Source: Acidobacteriota bacterium (GTDB lineage: Bacteria; Acidobacteriota; Blastocatellia; Pyrinomonadales; Pyrinomonadaceae). Taken from it: a stretch of 51,776 nt of DNA. The notes below the pieces were generated by a model. It searched no databases, was not told the origin of the DNA, and worked only from the letters and a program-made list of their open reading frames with translations. The translations under genes and the position numbers were made by a program. This document shows, piece after piece, positions 18,307-26,785 of this stretch. The stretch is taken from contig JAOAPX010000071.1 of assembly GCA_025463125.1 (NCBI GenBank), forward strand, positions 1 to 51,776. Reading direction: 5' to 3'. Position 1 is the stretch's first letter. Every line of letters starts with the position of its first letter.

Positions 18307-21300
18307 TAAAACTGGAATCTGGCTGCAAATTGAATTTGTCGTTCACGATAATTTGAACTACTCGATTCATTGTTGACGCCGAAATTATTGTTGTAATTCA
18401 ATGTATTGGTACCGCTGGCGCGCGTATAAAGAAGGTTCTGTTGTTGGAATACATGAGTTTTATTCAACACGTTAAAGCCTTCTGCCAATAATTCAAGATT
18501 ATATCTTTCTGTAAATCTAAAACGTTTTGAAAGTCTTAAATCTAAATTAGATACATTCGGCAATCTGAAAGAGTTGCGTCCCGCCAGTGGGAAAAACGCA
18601 TCTCCATTGCTGCCGTTTAACGATGTGCCTGAAACAAAGCTGCTGAACGGGCGACCCGAATAAAAAGTATAAATCGGGGCTATTGACCAGCCGTTAGCCA
18701 AATAATTGTAGATAGAAGTCGTTTCACCCTTATAAAGGGTCGGCGCATATACCGCACTCACTACGAATTTATGACGAACGTCGTTATTGCTCGGTCCTGC
18801 GTCATAGCTACGATCAAACAAATCATACGGAGAATTATTAACCGGGAAAACCGACGAATTTTGATTCGTATCCGTTGCTTTTGCCAGCGTATAGCTGGAT
18901 TGAACCTGCAAACCGTCCGTAAAACGACGATTAAACTGGAACACCAAAGCATTGTATTCTGATTTAACCGTGCTTTGAATCTGTGTTAATTGAGCAAACG
19001 TTGTAAGCTGACGACCGTATTGCGGTAATGTAAAAGTTTGACCGTCGAATGGACCGCCGTTAACGGTGTAAGTTGTCGTCGTTCCGAGTCGTCTTAAATT
19101 TTGATCAACAAATGTCGGCAATTGACGTCCCTGGCTTCCCAGATAAGCAACTGAAACAACTGTATTTTTTGCAATTTCCCGCTCTAAGACGAGGTCATAC
19201 TGAGTGATAAGCGGAGCTTGAAAATCTTTCGCGTAAAACTGTATAGCAGAAAGATTCAACGGCAAGTTGCTCGGCAAAACATTCGGGAAAATCGGCGCGC
19301 AAGCCTGCGTTGCCGTAGGTACAAGCGGGAAACAGTTTGTGGTCACATTATTATTGACCGTAAATTGTCCTTGTCCGCCTGGATTACCCGTATTAAGCAA
19401 AGCATTGTAGATTTGAGCGTTGATAATACGTCCGTAATAAATCCCAACTCCGGCGCGAACCGATGTTTTTCCGTCACCGGTTATGTCGTAAGCGACTCCA
19501 AGACGCGGACCAAAGTTGTTTTTATCATCAGGTAGAGTTGATGTTGCCTCGGCAAGTGTTCTTCCGTCATTCGGGATAGCTGTTGTACTTGAATTCGGCA
19601 GTACTGCTTCAGGAAGTTTTTGATATTCGTAACGCAGTCCTAAATTAACGGTCAATCGCGGCGTAACACGGAAATCATCCTGAAGGAAAAAGTTGTATTC
19701 GTGTGTGCTGAACTTTAATCCCGGGATTCCGATGCCTTGAAGATAAGTGCCGTTGTAGCATCTTCCGACTCGGTTTGTTCCCGTTGCACATGCTGTTGTG
19801 GAAGCCAGAGGACTCGAGAAATTAACATAATCAATAATAAAGTCATTGATTGTGGAGTATATGTATGAACCGGTTTGCGAACGGAGGTTTTGAATATCAT
19901 CCGTAACGCGGTTGTAATCTCCGCCGAATTTGAATGTGTGTCTTCCTCTAACAAAAGTTACGGTATCGGCAAATTGCAGACGTGTTTCATCGGGGAATTT
20001 GACGCGCTCGAAATTCGCTGTTGTGCCGAACGTTAAACCGCCTGTTAAATTAACACTCGGCGAACGCGGACCGGCTACAGTGGAAGCAGTCGTAGGTTCG
20101 CCCGGAAGCGGTTCTTGACTGTAAGCGAATTCGTTATCGCGTGAATACTGAAAACGGGCTTCGTTCAGAAGATTAGTAGAAATAGTCGACTGCAATCGCG
20201 CATTTAATGAATCTACATTAACAAAGTCATCGCCGAAACTTCTTCGCGCGATGGTGTTTGTAGCCTGTGTTTGCAAGCCGGCGGGAGATTCCGCACGCAG
20301 CCGGTTATAACTAACGCTAAACAAGTTATTGTCATTGACCTGCCAATCTATTTTCGGCAAAAATAATTTCTGGTCCTGTCTGCGCGGAGTTTCGCCGGAC
20401 AATGAGCTGATGAAACTCAAAGAATTGTCTATTTGAGCAGTAGTCAAACCTCTGCTTAACAGAAGAGTTCTGTTTACGGTATTCAAGTAATTTAGATTGC
20501 TGAATACTGCAAGTCCCGGAAAGTTTCTTTTTTGCTGGTCGTAACTGAAAAAGAAAAACAAACGATCTTTCACAATTGGACCACCGATTGTTCCGCCGAA
20601 TTGATGACGAATATCCGTCGGTTTGATACCAACTATTGTTGAAACACCGTTATTTAAGATTGTTTGGAAAGCCAGCGGGTTACGCGCTCCAAAACGATTG
20701 TTGCGATAATATTCGAAAAGGTCGCCGTGAAATTCGTTTGTTCCGCTTTTAGTTACGGTGTTGATAACACCGCCTGCCGAACGTCCGTATTCAGCTGAAT
20801 AGTTAGATGTATTAACCTGAAATTCGCGTATTGCAGATTGGCTGATTACATAGCCGATACGGGTACGTCCTCGTTCTTCTGATTGGAATGCCTGGTTATT
20901 ATCGCCGCCGTCAACTGTGCTGTTATTAAGCAGACCTGAAATTCCGCGAAAACTAATCAGACCGAATGTGCCGTCCGGAACTGTTGCCGGCGCAAGCAAA
21001 ACGAAGTTTGAAGCTCGTCGTCCGTTAATCGGTAATTCGTTAATAGATGTTTGGTTAATGTTAGTAGTAAAGTCCTGGGAAGTGGTGTTGATAACCGGTG
21101 CTTCTGCCGTTACTTCGACAATAGCTGTTTGTCCGGCTAATCCTAAAGGAATATCTAACGATGTAAGCCGTCCTACCTCGACCACAATTTTTTCTTGCCT
21201 GAAAGAGGCAAATCCGCTACTGGATATTTCTACTGTGTAAGTTCCAGGCTGTAAGTTGTTAACCCGAAAAACACCGTCTTCGTTGGCAGTTACTGTTGCT

Positions 21301-21482
21301 ACGCTATTGGTTCCTTCGTTTGTAACAGTGACGCTGGCATTTGGGACAATTGCGCCTTGCGGATCGGTAACTTTACCACTGATCCCTCCTGTTACAGTTG
21401 ATTGCGCGTAAACATGCCCAATCCCGACGAGCAAACAGAAAAACGCTGCTGCTAAAAATTTGGTTGAAAATATTTTAGTCAT
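18306..21482 (-). CDS. Oar-like TonB-dependent receptor with N-terminal carboxypeptidase-regulatory domain
   Basis: Outer-membrane beta-barrel of 1058 residues, of the type abundant in Acidobacteriota and Myxococcota, proposed to import large organic substrates using TonB energy. It has a signal peptide (MTKIFSTKFLAAAFFCLLVGIGHVYA), then a carboxypeptidase-regulatory-like domain about 30-125 (ISGKVTDPQGAIVPNASVTV). The plug domain is about 125-250 (INELPINGRRASNF, VDGGDNNQAF, SAEYGRSAGGVINTVTKSG). A long barrel follows, ending in a terminal Phe after alternating hydrophobic residues (QIQFAARFQF), the usual BAM signal. AGAGG sits 10 nt before the ATG. The substrate cannot be predicted. Two strong hairpins follow the gene. 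Confidence 0.93.
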   Translation of the reverse strand: MTKIFSTKFLAAAFFCLLVGIGHVYAQSTVTGGISGKVTDPQGAIVPNASVTVTNEGTNSVATVTANEDGVFRVNNLQPGTYTVEISSSGFASFRQEKIVVEVGRLTSLDIPLGLAGQTAIVEVTAEAPVINTTSQDFTTNINQTSINELPINGRRASNFVLLAPATVPDGTFGLISFRGISGLLNNSTVDGGDNNQAFQSEERGRTRIGYVISQSAIREFQVNTSNYSAEYGRSAGGVINTVTKSGTNEFHGDLFEYYRNNRFGARNPLAFQTILNNGVSTIVGIKPTDIRHQFGGTIGGPIVKDRLFFFFSYDQQKRNFPGLAVFSNLNYLNTVNRTLLLSRGLTTAQIDNSLSFISSLSGETPRRQDQKLFLPKIDWQVNDNNLFSVSYNRLRAESPAGLQTQATNTIARRSFGDDFVNVDSLNARLQSTISTNLLNEARFQYSRDNEFAYSQEPLPGEPTTASTVAGPRSPSVNLTGGLTFGTTANFERVKFPDETRLQFADTVTFVRGRHTFKFGGDYNRVTDDIQNLRSQTGSYIYSTINDFIIDYVNFSSPLASTTACATGTNRVGRCYNGTYLQGIGIPGLKFSTHEYNFFLQDDFRVTPRLTVNLGLRYEYQKLPEAVLPNSSTTAIPNDGRTLAEATSTLPDDKNNFGPRLGVAYDITGDGKTSVRAGVGIYYGRIINAQIYNALLNTGNPGGQGQFTVNNNVTTNCFPLVPTATQACAPIFPNVLPSNLPLNLSAIQFYAKDFQAPLITQYDLVLEREIAKNTVVSVAYLGSQGRQLPTFVDQNLRRLGTTTTYTVNGGPFDGQTFTLPQYGRQLTTFAQLTQIQSTVKSEYNALVFQFNRRFTDGLQVQSSYTLAKATDTNQNSSVFPVNNSPYDLFDRSYDAGPSNNDVRHKFVVSAVYAPTLYKGETTSIYNYLANGWSIAPIYTFYSGRPFSSFVSGTSLNGSNGDAFFPLAGRNSFRLPNVSNLDLRLSKRFRFTERYNLELLAEGFNVLNKTHVFQQQNLLYTRASGTNTLNYNNNFGVNNESSSSNYRERQIQFAARFQF

Positions 21483-22167
21483 CTGACAATTGACCTCTTT
21501 TTTTATTAAAAAATTCTTTTAAGCAAAATTGCTGTATTTGGATATAAATAAGCGCAGATATTTTGAATTTTGGATTTTTATTTGGCTTTTCGGATTTTTG
21601 GTCTTGAAAAAGTTTGTTTCACAAAATCTAAAAACAATCTCAAAAAATCTGCTTCAAACTTTAACTATTTAATCTACACACTTTTATCGACTGCATATCC
21701 GATTAGGACACTTAAGCTTTTTAATTATTTTTTGATTAAAGGTGTAAATTCCATTTAAGTTAAAGCAAATTAAGTTCCGTGATTTTCAGCGAGAAACTTT
21801 ACTACTGAAAAATGAGATGTTATCGGCTGCAGGTTAAGTTTATGTTAACCCGTCGATTTTATTTTTCTGACTACTCCGAAACCGGCTCCCGGGCGCGGTG
21901 AAAGCCTTTTTCTCTTTAAGCTTTTTTCTTTATTCTTTAAGCTTCTTTTGTAAAATTCAAATATTTGAAGCTGTCAAAGCCAGACAACCAAGTAAAAATT
22001 CCCGCGTTTTTCCCGCGTTTTTTCTCAGAAAATTAAATCGATTTCTCGCATTTTTTGCAACTTATATATAATCGAAGCAATCCAAAAGAAGCGAAAAGCT
22101 TTTGATTTATGTTTCGATTAAAACTTATTTATCGAAATTTTAATCGAAATTTCCTTTTGAAAAGAAA

Positions 22168-22281
22168 TGAGCGGTTTGAGCGGATACGATCTGTAAAATT
22201 GTTGTATTCTTATAATTTAAACCCGGCTTATTTTATTTTGTTTAATAAAAATCGGCAATTTTGCTTTGAGCGGTTTGAGCG
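22168..22281 (+). promoter_or_regulatory. Direct repeats GAGCGGTTTGAGCG upstream of the PilZ-like gene
   Basis: Two identical 14-bp copies start near 22169 and 22268. Each is itself a repeat of GAGCG around a GTTT spacer. The second ends about 13 bp upstream of the putative -35 box at 22294. The layout suits binding sites for an activator, but no protein is known to bind them. Confidence 0.4.
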
Positions 22282-22293
22282 CTTTTCCAATAC

Positions 22294-22322
22294 TTGACAA
22301 TATTTAACGTTTAGTTTAGAGT
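22294..22322 (+). promoter_or_regulatory. Putative sigma70-type promoter of the PilZ-like gene
   Basis: A perfect TTGACA at 22294-22299, a 17-bp spacer and TAGAGT at 22317-22322. The predicted start site lies about 65 nt upstream of the ATG at 22397. Confidence 0.45.
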
Positions 22323-22396
22323 ATTGGGCAAATATTTGAGGCAGACAATCAGGTATTTGATAGAGATAATAAGGTCGAAAAAGGGGAAGAAAATAT

Positions 22397-22798
22397 ATGG
22401 CACAGTTGGATTATACTACATCATCATATAAAACGCCGCTGCATCACCGAATTATGGCAACTATGCCTGTTCAAGCATGTTGGGTGGATTCGGAAAGCGG
22501 AAATACGGTTTGCGTTGAAGGCTTAACAGAAAATCTTGGTGAAACGAGCACTCTGGTAAATTTAGACGTCTTACCGCCTGTAGGAAGCGAAGTTACGTTA
22601 AGAATTTTTGATGAAGAGAAAACTATTATCGAAGTTTCAACGAATGTAATCCGAGTTGAACGAGATCCTAGTAAACCTTTAGCCGCACTTTCTATTTTGG
22701 AAAATGTAAAAAATTGGAAACAGATCGCTTTGACAGCCGCACAGGAATGGGTGACACGGCATTGGCAATTAAACTACGAAGAAGAATGGGTTAATTAA
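22397..22798 (+). CDS. PilZ-like domain protein (degenerate)
   Basis: Small cytoplasmic protein of 133 residues with the layout of a PilZ beta-barrel. Basic residues begin the domain (HHRIMATMPVQACWVD near 17-32). Then come a central turn (GLTENLGETSTLVNL), a strand with LPPVGSEVTLRIFDEE near 59-74 and a closing strand (STNVIRVERDP). A C-terminal helix ends the protein. The canonical c-di-GMP residues are poorly kept: RxxxR is reduced to HHR, and D/NxSxxG reads NLGETS. It may therefore be a non-binding or atypical PilZ. GGGGAAG lies about 10 nt before the ATG, and a terminator follows, so it is monocistronic. A clearer PilZ protein is encoded at 48394. Confidence 0.6.
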   Translation: MAQLDYTTSSYKTPLHHRIMATMPVQACWVDSESGNTVCVEGLTENLGETSTLVNLDVLPPVGSEVTLRIFDEEKTIIEVSTNVIRVERDPSKPLAALSILENVKNWKQIALTAAQEWVTRHWQLNYEEEWVN

Positions 22799-22826
22799 AA
22801 ATTCATTTTTCATTCGTTTCATACCC

Positions 22827-22865
22827 AAAGCGGAGAGATTTTTTATTAAAAGTCTCTCCGCTTTT
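22827..22865 (+). terminator. Terminator after the PilZ-like gene
   Basis: AAAGCGGAGAGA (22827-22838) pairs with TCTCTCCGCTTT (22853-22864), with a loop of about 14 nt. T-rich sequence follows. It lies 29 bp after the stop codon. Confidence 0.75.
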
Positions 22866-22914
22866 ACTTTTAATAAAGCCAACGAAAAAAATATTTCGGG
22901 CATCTTTTTAGCAA

Positions 22915-23973
22915 ATGAAAAAATTATTTTCTTCAGCAATTTTAGCTTTATTCTTAATACAATCGATTTTCGCGCAGGAAAAGCCTTTAGCGCAGGCTGA
23001 ATACGTCAAAATGCTTTACGCTCTGCAAAAAAATCCGGTTGAAAAACAGGAATTGATCGAAAGCGTTCGCCGGCGCGGAATCGGTTTTGTGTTAACCGAC
23101 GGCTTGCGCGGTTTGACGCGTTCGAAAAGCGGAAACGATGAAGAATTAAAACGCGCTCTGGAAGAAGCCGAAAGGCGTCGTCAAAATCCGACTGAGGCAA
23201 AATTGCCTTCAGCAAAAGAAGTCGGCGATATCTTGGAAAAAACCCGTACAAATACTTTAGCGGCAGTAGAAGAAATGCCGGATTTCGTTGTCAAACAACA
23301 GATACAAAGATCGGCGGCATATGCGGGAACAAATAATTTTCGCAATTTGGACAAACTGATCGTCGCCGTAAGTTATCGTTCGAGCGGTCAGGAAGATTAC
23401 AGAGTTTTATCGCTTAACGGCGTTATTCAGGAGAATTCAAAATCGAAACAATCATATGAAGAAGTCGGCGGCACGAGCTCGACCGGTGAATTCGTTACGG
23501 TTTTGGCGATGATATTTAAGCCGGAAAGTGAAACTAAATTTAATATAATTGACACCGATACGATTCGAGGCAGACGCGCAGTAGTTTTCGACTATTCGAC
23601 TACACGCGAAAAAGCTAAACAGAGAGTTACGGCATCCGGCTATTTAACAGATTCTGCTATTACCGGTATGAAAGGAAAAATTTGGATAGACCGAGAAACC
23701 TCTCGCGTTTTACGTGTTGAAAGTGAAGCGACCGAGTTGCCGGAAAATTTTCCGATCAGGTCGGCAAAAAGAGTGATAGATTATGATTGGGTAACGATTT
23801 CGGAAGAAAAATATTTATTGCCGGCATTGTCGGATGTGCGCCTGACGTTTCGCGAAAGCACCAAGATTTTCGAATCGAGAAATTTAATTCGCTTTAAGGA
23901 TTACCAAAAATTCGGAACCGAAGTAATTATTCTCGACGACGATAATGCGCCGATTCAGGAAGACAAGCCTTAA
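22915..23973 (+). CDS. Secreted protein of unknown function
   Basis: I do not recognise a named family. The 352-residue protein has a signal peptide (MKKLFSSAILALFLIQSIFAQ) and a short charged helical region about 60-110. A beta-rich body then follows, with alternating patterns such as DKLIVAVSYRSSGQEDYRVL near 145-164, and KGKIWIDRETSRVLRVESEA near 258-277. The last pattern (a statement of protein treated as an indicator of outer-membrane lipoprotein-type folds such as LolA/LppX) hints at a lipid- or surface-related periplasmic protein, but this is only a fold-level guess. No lipobox Cys is present. It has no clear Shine-Dalgarno site. The 46-residue membrane protein gene on the opposite strand ends 10 bp past its stop. 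Confidence 0.75.
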   Translation: MKKLFSSAILALFLIQSIFAQEKPLAQAEYVKMLYALQKNPVEKQELIESVRRRGIGFVLTDGLRGLTRSKSGNDEELKRALEEAERRRQNPTEAKLPSAKEVGDILEKTRTNTLAAVEEMPDFVVKQQIQRSAAYAGTNNFRNLDKLIVAVSYRSSGQEDYRVLSLNGVIQENSKSKQSYEEVGGTSSTGEFVTVLAMIFKPESETKFNIIDTDTIRGRRAVVFDYSTTREKAKQRVTASGYLTDSAITGMKGKIWIDRETSRVLRVESEATELPENFPIRSAKRVIDYDWVTISEEKYLLPALSDVRLTFRESTKIFESRNLIRFKDYQKFGTEVIILDDDNAPIQEDKP

Positions 23974-23982
23974 TTTTTGAAG

Positions 23983-24123
23983 TTAACAGGAAAAATAAGC
24001 GATAACGGCAGGTATAATCAGCCACAGCAAGCCTTTTACAAGAAAAAACATAAAACCGAGAAAGCCGAAACGCTTAATTAGTTTTCCAGCGGAAGTTTTT
24101 GATTTTTTCGGGCTTTCCTGCAT
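23983..24123 (-). CDS. Small membrane protein, 46 aa
   Basis: Short gene on the minus strand, ATG at 24123 and TAA at 23983. The protein begins with a basic, hydrophilic stretch (MQESPKKSKTSAGKLIKR). One hydrophobic segment follows (FGFLGFMFFLVKGLLWLIIP), with a lysine in its middle and a short tail ending in Cys. The positive-inside pattern, aromatic spacing and K-G-L-L-W core look like a real one-helix membrane protein, and I have a general memory of similar tiny proteins in other bacteria. The ribosome site is weak (AAGAAA). It is convergent with the secreted-protein gene and lies just upstream of the VanX-like gene. If it is real, a longer VanX start at 24099 would overlap it. Function unknown. 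Confidence 0.55.
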   Translation of the reverse strand: MQESPKKSKTSAGKLIKRFGFLGFMFFLVKGLLWLIIPAVIAYFSC

Positions 24124-24194
24124 ATTTTCTTAAAGATAGAACACGCTCGAAAACTTTTCAATTTTTTCGGCTAAAACGAATAAAATCTGAAGAA

Positions 24195-24884
24195 ATGAAA
24201 AAATATTTCAGACAATTTACGGCTTTTACATTTTGTTTTATCCTTTACACATCTGCCGTTTTCGCTCAAACAGCGCCGCCGCAGGAAAAAAACAAACGTG
24301 AGGCTCAATTGGTCGAACTCAACACACTTGATAAAACAATAAAGCTCGATATTCGATACGCCACCGACAACAATTTCGTCGGCAAAACGGTTTATTCGGA
24401 AGCCCGCGCTTTTTTGCAGAAACCGGCTGCCGAAGCATTGCTGCGCGTTCATAAACAATTGAAAAAGCGTGGTTTGGGGCTCGTAATTTTCGACGGTTAT
24501 CGCCCGTGGTCGGTGACGAAAATCTTCTGGGAAGTAACGCCCGAAGACAAGCGAAAATACGTCGCCAACCCGGCGAAAGGCTCGAAACATAATCGCGGCT
24601 GCGCGGTCGATTTGAGCATTTACGATTTAAAAACGGGCGAACCCGTTCCGATGCCTTCCGGTTTTGACGAGTTTACGGAGCGCGCGTCGCCCGTTTATAA
24701 AGGCGGAACCGAACAGGAGCGCGCGAACCGCGATTTGCTGAGAAAGTTGATGGAAAAAGAAGGCTTTATCGTCAACGTCAACGAATGGTGGCATTTCGAT
24801 TACAAAGACTGGGAAAAATACGCCATTTACGACGTTTCATTTTCGGATGCGGCAAAAGGTGAAGAAGTAAAAGCGATAAATTAA
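24195..24884 (+). CDS. D-alanyl-D-alanine dipeptidase, VanX/DdpX family (peptidase M15D)
   Basis: Zinc dipeptidase cleaving D-Ala-D-Ala, exported in this case. I choose the ATG at 24195 because it begins a signal peptide (MKKYFRQFTAFTFCFILYTS, then AVFAQ). The frame is open back to 24099, but that extension lacks signal features and overlaps a small minus-strand gene. With this start (229 residues) the family residues are Arg103 in GYRPW, zinc ligands His132 and Asp139 in SKHNRGCAVDL, catalytic Glu197 and zinc ligand His200 in EWWHFD. Export suggests cell-wall peptide recycling rather than vancomycin resistance. No vanHA genes are nearby. A strong hairpin follows. Confidence 0.92.
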   Translation: MKKYFRQFTAFTFCFILYTSAVFAQTAPPQEKNKREAQLVELNTLDKTIKLDIRYATDNNFVGKTVYSEARAFLQKPAAEALLRVHKQLKKRGLGLVIFDGYRPWSVTKIFWEVTPEDKRKYVANPAKGSKHNRGCAVDLSIYDLKTGEPVPMPSGFDEFTERASPVYKGGTEQERANRDLLRKLMEKEGFIVNVNEWWHFDYKDWEKYAIYDVSFSDAAKGEEVKAIN

Positions 24885-24915
24885 AACAGAAACCGAAAAA
24901 GCAGAATAAAAGCAC

Positions 24916-24981
24916 AAAATAAAAAGAGTGAAAACGATTGTTGAATAAAATCAACAACTGCGTTTTCACTCTTTTTATTTT
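24916..24981. terminator. Bidirectional terminator between VanX-like and YceI-like genes
   Basis: Perfect 21-bp inverted repeat (24916-24936 with 24961-24981). A further inner stem of 7 bp (TTGTTGA/TCAACAA) makes a very long hairpin. A-rich and T-rich flanks allow termination of both convergent genes. Confidence 0.85.
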
Positions 24982-24997
24982 AAATATCCGCTCGCGT

Positions 24998-25663
24998 TTA
25001 CTTCGCTTTCTGCATATTTCCTTCGACGTTTAAGACGACTTTAATATCGTCGGAAAGCATCGCCGCGCCGTTCGGTAAGTTGCTGCCGTAGTTTACGCCG
25101 AAATCGCGTCGATTGATCGAAGTTTCAGCCGTTATGCCGATCTTCACGCCGCCTTTCGCGTCTTTTACAAATCCGGCAACATTTACCGGAAACGAGACTT
25201 GTTTGGTGACGCCTTTCATCGTCAAATCTCCGGTAACCAGCCAATTTTTGCCTTTCTTTTCAACTTTCGTGCTTTTGAAAGTCATTTCCGGGTATTTTTC
25301 GATTTCGAAAAAGTCGGCTGTTTTCAGATGCTTGTCGCGCGCGGCAACGCCCGTATCGACGCTGTCCATTTTCGCTGAAAACTCGACCGATGATTTCTCT
25401 ACGTTTTTCCCGTCAAAATTTACAGTGCCCGTAAAATCGCGGAAATATCCGGGAACATCGACCAATCCCATATGTTTTACGCGAAAACCGATCGAGCTGT
25501 GAGCTTTGTCGAAACTGTACGTTCCCGTTTGTTCTTCGGGCGAAAGCTTTTCGGCGACCGCAAACTTTTCAACGATTGTTAAGTTTCCCGCATTTGTACC
25601 GAAACCTGAAAATATAAACAAACCGGCTAATAAAATTCCGATTGTTAACGAAACTCTTTTCAT
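24998..25663 (-). CDS. YceI family periplasmic lipid-binding protein
   Basis: Small periplasmic lipocalin-like protein expected to bind an isoprenoid or similar lipid. It has a signal peptide (MKRVSLTIGILLAGLFIFSG). The mature part begins near residue 46 with the YceI signature GTYSFDKAHSSIGFRVKHMG, followed by FRDFTGTVNFDG, then ARDKHLKTADFFEIEKYPEM near 110-130 and the closing strands (LTMKGVTKQVSFPV and SINRRDFGVNYG). Its 221 residues match the family. An ideal AAGGAG site lies 8 nt before the ATG. The wrbA gene is transcribed toward it on the same strand, with an inverted repeat between. Confidence 0.93.
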   Translation of the reverse strand: MKRVSLTIGILLAGLFIFSGFGTNAGNLTIVEKFAVAEKLSPEEQTGTYSFDKAHSSIGFRVKHMGLVDVPGYFRDFTGTVNFDGKNVEKSSVEFSAKMDSVDTGVAARDKHLKTADFFEIEKYPEMTFKSTKVEKKGKNWLVTGDLTMKGVTKQVSFPVNVAGFVKDAKGGVKIGITAETSINRRDFGVNYGSNLPNGAAMLSDDIKVVLNVEGNMQKAK

Positions 25664-25735
25664 TAAAATTTCTCCTTTTTTTATAACTGAATAATATGGT
25701 GAATTTAATAAGATGCAGGAGAATTATAAATAGTT

Positions 25736-25772
25736 AATGGATAATTGACAATATTTCAATCAATTATCCATT
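25736..25772 (-). terminator. Inverted repeat after wrbA
   Basis: Perfect 13-bp arms AATGGATAATTGA (25736-25748) and TCAATTATCCATT (25760-25772). It lies past the wrbA stop. The sequence is AT-rich and the T-tract is not strong, so it may be a dispersed repeat acting as a terminator. Confidence 0.5.
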
Positions 25773-25812
25773 AGTTTTTAATTTTGCCTTGTATTTTCTT
25801 TAAGTTGCGCGA

Positions 25813-26418
25813 TTATTTTTTGCCGTTGAGAAACTGCGCCGCAACTTCTGCAACGCGTCTGCCCTGCAGGCGTCCAGCCGTCAGCGCGATTTCGTCCGGG
25901 GCGAGCTGCCCGTTGTTTGAAGTAAAAGAAGCGCCGTAAGGGTTGCCGGATTGAAACTGGCTCGCTTCAACGTAACCGGGCGCAACGATTATCATTCCCC
26001 AATGATAAAATGCCGTATTTATCGCCAGAATAGTTGCTTCCTGCCCGCCGTGAGCGGTTGCCGTTGTCGCAAAAGACGAACCGATTTTATTAACCAGAGC
26101 GCCTTTTGCCCAAAGTCCGCCGGTTTGGTCCAGAAAATTTTTGAGCTGCGCCGAAGGCAAGCCGTACCTGGTCGGCGTGCCGAAAATGATCGCGTCCGCC
26201 CATTCCAAATCGTCGTTTGTCGCTTCTCTTATGTTGGAAGTTTCTTCGCGATGCTGTTTCCAGACCGGATTGTTACCCCAAACTTCGTCAGGCGCTGTTT
26301 CTTTCACTTTTAACAAACGCGTCTCCGCGCCTGCTTCCCGTGCACCGGCTTCAACCGCTTCCGCGAGCAGATGCGTCGTCCCCGTTTGGCTGTAATAAAT
26401 AACTGCGACTTTTGCCAT
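25813..26418 (-). CDS. wrbA: NAD(P)H:quinone oxidoreductase, WrbA type
   Basis: FMN-dependent two-electron quinone reductase that limits semiquinone stress in the cytoplasm. The start is the ATG at 26418, preceded by GGGAGA. The open frame extends to 26475, but that part has no flavodoxin features. The 201-residue protein opens with the flavodoxin FMN loop MAKVAVIYYSQTGTTHLLAE. It continues with the WrbA hallmark WADAIIFGTPTRYGLPSAQLKNFLDQTGGLWAKG split over residues 82-115 and with TTATAHGGQEATIL near 125-138. It ends with LTAGRLQGRRVAEVAAQF, as is usual for WrbA. Length is typical. Confidence 0.95.
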   Translation of the reverse strand: MAKVAVIYYSQTGTTHLLAEAVEAGAREAGAETRLLKVKETAPDEVWGNNPVWKQHREETSNIREATNDDLEWADAIIFGTPTRYGLPSAQLKNFLDQTGGLWAKGALVNKIGSSFATTATAHGGQEATILAINTAFYHWGMIIVAPGYVEASQFQSGNPYGASFTSNNGQLAPDEIALTAGRLQGRRVAEVAAQFLNGKK

Positions 26419-26785
26419 AATGAATATCTCCCTTTTGTTCGTAAATTTAGATGATAATAATAAACCTTTTCCCAAACGAAAAACAATTTTTCAAGTCAAA
26501 TAAACTGACTTATGCCGACGAAACATAAGCATTTACGGGGAAAAACTTTAAATTTCGATTTTCAATCGTGTTTTTATCGCTGCGCAAAACGATTAAATTT
26601 TTAATTATTCGGAGCCTTCGAACTTCCGCCGCGAAACTGCTTTCACAAAGAAATTCCAGTAGTCTGCTAATTAAATTTTTATTAAAAGCAATAAAACAGT
26701 TTATTGCTTTGATAAATACCACCGAAAACTGACAAACTAGGATTCGGACCGGAATTATGAGTTACTTCGTAATTCTTTTTTATTT
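26419..26785. other. Divergent intergenic region between wrbA and queA
   Basis: 367 bp without a credible gene. It must contain the divergent promoters of wrbA and queA. The AT-rich stretch 26475-26700 has weak -10-like words but no clear -35/-10 pair or inverted repeat that I can support. Confidence 0.5.

Larger units (their letters stand above)
21483..22396. other. Long AT-rich intergenic region between Oar-like receptor and PilZ-like genes
   Basis: 914 bp with divergent genes on either side and no credible coding sequence; open frames are low-complexity and lack ribosome sites. Items seen: two copies of TCTTTAAGCTT (21911-21951 area), tandem CCCGCGTTTTT words near 22002-22023, two copies of GAGCGGTTTGAGCG about 98 bp apart (22169 and 22268), and a sigma70-like promoter at 22294-22322 facing the PilZ-like gene. 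The size suggests more than one control element. Confidence 0.55.

Noticed and set aside
22109-22297. 62-codon frame rich in Phe, Arg and Asn upstream of the PilZ-like gene
   Set aside because: Low-complexity translation of AT-rich direct repeats, without a ribosome site, ending where the promoter begins.
24195-24884. Vancomycin-resistance function for the VanX-type dipeptidase
   Set aside because: No vanH, vanA or VanRS genes are adjacent and the protein has a signal peptide, which fits cell-wall peptide turnover better.
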